A stretch of 6,788 bases of DNA from Candidatus Methanoperedentaceae archaeon (GTDB lineage: Archaea > Halobacteriota > Methanosarcinia > Methanosarcinales > Methanoperedenaceae). Location: assembly GCA_027371625.1 (NCBI GenBank), contig DAHXMQ010000305.1:1-6788 (forward strand). The letters are read 5' to 3'. A program made the position numbers and the translations under genes. The notes beneath the pieces are model-generated. The model was not told the DNA's origin. It saw only the letters and a list, made by a program, of their open reading frames with translations, and ran no database searches. Within the stretch, counting starts at the first letter, position 1. Each line of letters begins with the position of its first letter. Positions 5,605 to 6,788 of the stretch are shown in pieces.

Positions 5605-6627
5605 TTATTCTGGAATATAATTAAGGTAAGCATCAAGCAATCCAAAGCAGCCTGTGAGCATCATATCTCCGAAAGGCGCAGCAAACCGTAAATCAAGTTT
5701 CGAGTGGCGCATTAGCTCGCGGCGGGGTCCTGTAACCAGAACCGAGTCAGGTTTCATTGCTTCCCTGACAAAACATCCATGCCCGCCGTCATCAAAAACC
5801 TCCTGGAAATCCAGTGTTCCGTCGCAAAGCCTTTTTAAATACGAATCGAGCTTTCTTGCGGTCATCATGCTGGTATGGTGCTCGAAAATGGAGAGGAGCG
5901 CGCCTTCATTCACAATACCTGCAAGCGTGTGACCGTTGCCGATATTTACCACAAGGTACGGAGGTTTTGCATTCTCATCGCGAATCGCGCCACGAATCGC
6001 TGCAATACCAGTATCCATAAGGAGCGTTCCTGGAAGCGTTCTCTCCACTGCTTTCATCCTTGAGAAGCGCGGAGGGATATTGTTTTTATAGGCGAACGAG
6101 TTAAGAGAACCACCACTTTTTATAATATCCCGAAAATACTCAAAACGAAATATCCGGTTGCTCACTGAAGGAGAATATCCATGATCCTGCACTGCCACAG
6201 CAAAATTTTCTGGAAGCGCAAGCCCGAAAAGTTCAAGTGCTTTTTGAAGTGCACACTTATCCACGTCGCAAAATTCAATCCTCGAAGCACCTGATTCTTT
6301 CGCCTCGTCCTCACTTACAATGACCACGCCCATTTCCTTCACTCTATTCAGGTTGTCGTTGAGTGTGAGGGCAGCCATTTCTGTTGCGAAAACAGCGAGA
6401 TTTGCTTCGAGGTGCTTTCTCACTGCTGCACCTGAAGCTCCCCCGCCCATGGTTTCTCCGGTGAGGATAATATCGTGCTTCAGCCTCGTCTCCCTGGAAA
6501 TCCTCTTTGCTACTATCTGGGTCTGTGAGGGCAGCACCATCTTGAAGCAGTTTTCGATGCTTTTCCTGCTGTCGTAGAGGAGGATGTCCTGTGTTCCCAT
6601 TCCGACATCGATGGCAAGAAGTTTCAT
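5605..6627 (-). CDS. DUF1786 family protein, ASKHA-like fold
   Basis: A 340-aa soluble protein matching DUF1786, which databases often label 'putative pyruvate formate-lyase activating enzyme'. That label is doubtful, because no radical-SAM CxxxCxxC motif is present. The N-terminus LLAIDVGMGTQDILLYD (3-19) looks like the phosphate-1 loop of actin/hexokinase/Hsp70 (ASKHA) ATPases. VVNIGNGHTLAG (226-237) looks like phosphate-2, so ATP or acyl-phosphate chemistry is a reasonable inference. A glycine-rich GETMGGGASG (57-66), DDGGHG (279-284) and VLVTGPRREL (297-306) are further conserved-looking blocks. The start at 6627 is chosen because it begins exactly at the phosphate-1 strand and a TATA box is centred 27 nt upstream. 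The frame stays open to 6717, but those 30 extra codons read partly through the inverted duplication. It heads a three-gene operon. Confidence 0.85.
   Translation of the reverse strand: MKLLAIDVGMGTQDILLYDSRKSIENCFKMVLPSQTQIVAKRISRETRLKHDIILTGETMGGGASGAAVRKHLEANLAVFATEMAALTLNDNLNRVKEMGVVIVSEDEAKESGASRIEFCDVDKCALQKALELFGLALPENFAVAVQDHGYSPSVSNRIFRFEYFRDIIKSGGSLNSFAYKNNIPPRFSRMKAVERTLPGTLLMDTGIAAIRGAIRDENAKPPYLVVNIGNGHTLAGIVNEGALLSIFEHHTSMMTARKLDSYLKRLCDGTLDFQEVFDDGGHGCFVREAMKPDSVLVTGPRRELMRHSKLDLRFAAPFGDMMLTGCFGLLDAYLNYIPE
5865..5967 (+). repeat. 103-bp inverted repeat, internal arm (inside DUF1786 gene)
   Basis: This stretch is codons 221-254 of the DUF1786 gene, including the NIGNGHT phosphate-2-like motif. 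It is exactly reverse-complementary to 6686-6788. I compared the two base by base and found no mismatch. Because it sits in frame inside an intact conserved gene, this arm is the original copy. Confidence 0.95.
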
Positions 6628-6650
6628 GGCTATTATTTCGAAATATTTGA

Positions 6651-6665
6651 TTATATATTCTTCGT
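6651..6665 (-). promoter_or_regulatory. BRE/TATA promoter of the DUF1786 operon (leaderless)
   Basis: On the minus strand, CGAAG (6664-6660) followed by AATATATAA (6659-6651) is a good BRE/TATA pair. TATATAA is centred about 27 nt before the ATG at 6627, so transcription should start at about the A of the start codon, giving a leaderless mRNA. No Shine-Dalgarno is present. The promoter ends about 20 nt short of the inverted-repeat boundary at 6686. Confidence 0.65.
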
Positions 6666-6685
6666 TGCAAAAAGTGTTAAATAGC

Positions 6686-6788
6686 AAACCTCCGTACCTT
6701 GTGGTAAATATCGGCAACGGTCACACGCTTGCAGGTATTGTGAATGAAGGCGCGCTCCTCTCCATTTTCGAGCACCATACCAGCATGA
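6686..6788 (-). repeat. 103-bp inverted repeat, terminal arm (possible assembly fold-back)
   Basis: The last 103 bases of the window are a perfect inverted copy of 5865-5967. The match breaks off sharply at 6685/5968, where only a shared GC with one base offset hints at microhomology. The arms are separated by 718 bp. The copy reads the DUF1786 segment on the plus strand with no start of its own and runs to the window end. Exact identity and the terminal position point to a contig-end artefact or a very recent duplication. Confidence 0.95.

Noticed and set aside
5604..5645. Longer start of the membrane zinc-ribbon protein (183 aa from 5645)
   Set aside because: It would overlap the DUF1786 coding end by 41 nt. 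ATGs at 5603 or 5594 give the normal tight operon junction.
5654..6577. Plus-strand open frames opposite the DUF1786 gene
   Set aside because: They are shadows of the conserved minus-strand protein and carry no start signals or domain motifs.
6628..6717. 30-codon N-terminal extension of the DUF1786 gene (start at 6717)
   Set aside because: Its first ten or so codons read the inverted-repeat DNA in an unrelated frame, the rest read through the TATA box, and the conserved phosphate-1-like strand begins right after the ATG at 6627.
6686..6788. Second, partial DUF1786 gene or pseudogene on the plus strand
   Set aside because: The copy is perfectly identical, has no start of its own and ends with the window. 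It is better described as an inverted duplication or assembly artefact than as a separate gene.

Overview
The window looks like methanogen-lineage euryarchaeal chromosome. The closest feel is Methanosarcinales, possibly an ANME-2d or Methanoperedens-type genome. Several things support this: a Chlor_Arch_YYY/DUF2298 membrane protein, a DUF1786 protein, a DUF5371-like peptide, a PurE without a neighbouring purK, archaeal BRE/TATA promoters, leaderless or GGTGA/GGAGG-led genes, and AT-leaning intergenic DNA. The genus assignment is inference. No rRNA, tRNA, CRISPR array or transposase is visible.

Left block (1-3056, all minus strand). Transcription runs right to left through a small basic 52-aa protein (3056-2898), a GTG-initiated family-2 glycosyltransferase of the dolichyl-phosphate-sugar synthase type (2870-2166), a 697-aa multi-pass DUF2298 protein (2175-82) and the first 16 codons of a leucyl-tRNA synthetase that runs off the left edge (50-1). 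The glycosyltransferase and the DUF2298 gene overlap by 10 nt. Together they read as a lipid-linked sugar donor synthase plus a GT-C-like membrane transferase, a plausible surface-glycosylation pair. A fumarylacetoacetate-hydrolase-family enzyme (3899-3153, minus) lies just upstream.

Middle block (3900-4920, plus strand). A clear BRE/TATA promoter drives a 46-aa DUF5371-like peptide and, 1 nt after its stop, an unrecognised 86-aa protein. A GC-rich hairpin and a T-run follow. Then comes purE, which is short (127 aa) and lacks a histidine that class I PurE normally has.

Right block (6627-4951, minus strand, convergent with purE). A leaderless promoter drives a tight three-gene operon: a DUF1786 protein (340 aa), a four-TM protein with a C-terminal zinc ribbon (169 aa, 1-nt gap) and a 47-aa double-CxxC zinc-ribbon peptide (TAATG overlap).

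The oddest signal is at the right edge. The last 103 bases (6686-6788) are an exact inverted copy of codons 221-254 of the DUF1786 gene (5865-5967). This is either a contig-end chimera or assembly fold-back, or a very recent inverted duplication. I see no convincing new defence or mobile system. The most interesting biology is the set of tiny conserved-looking proteins and the variant PurE.
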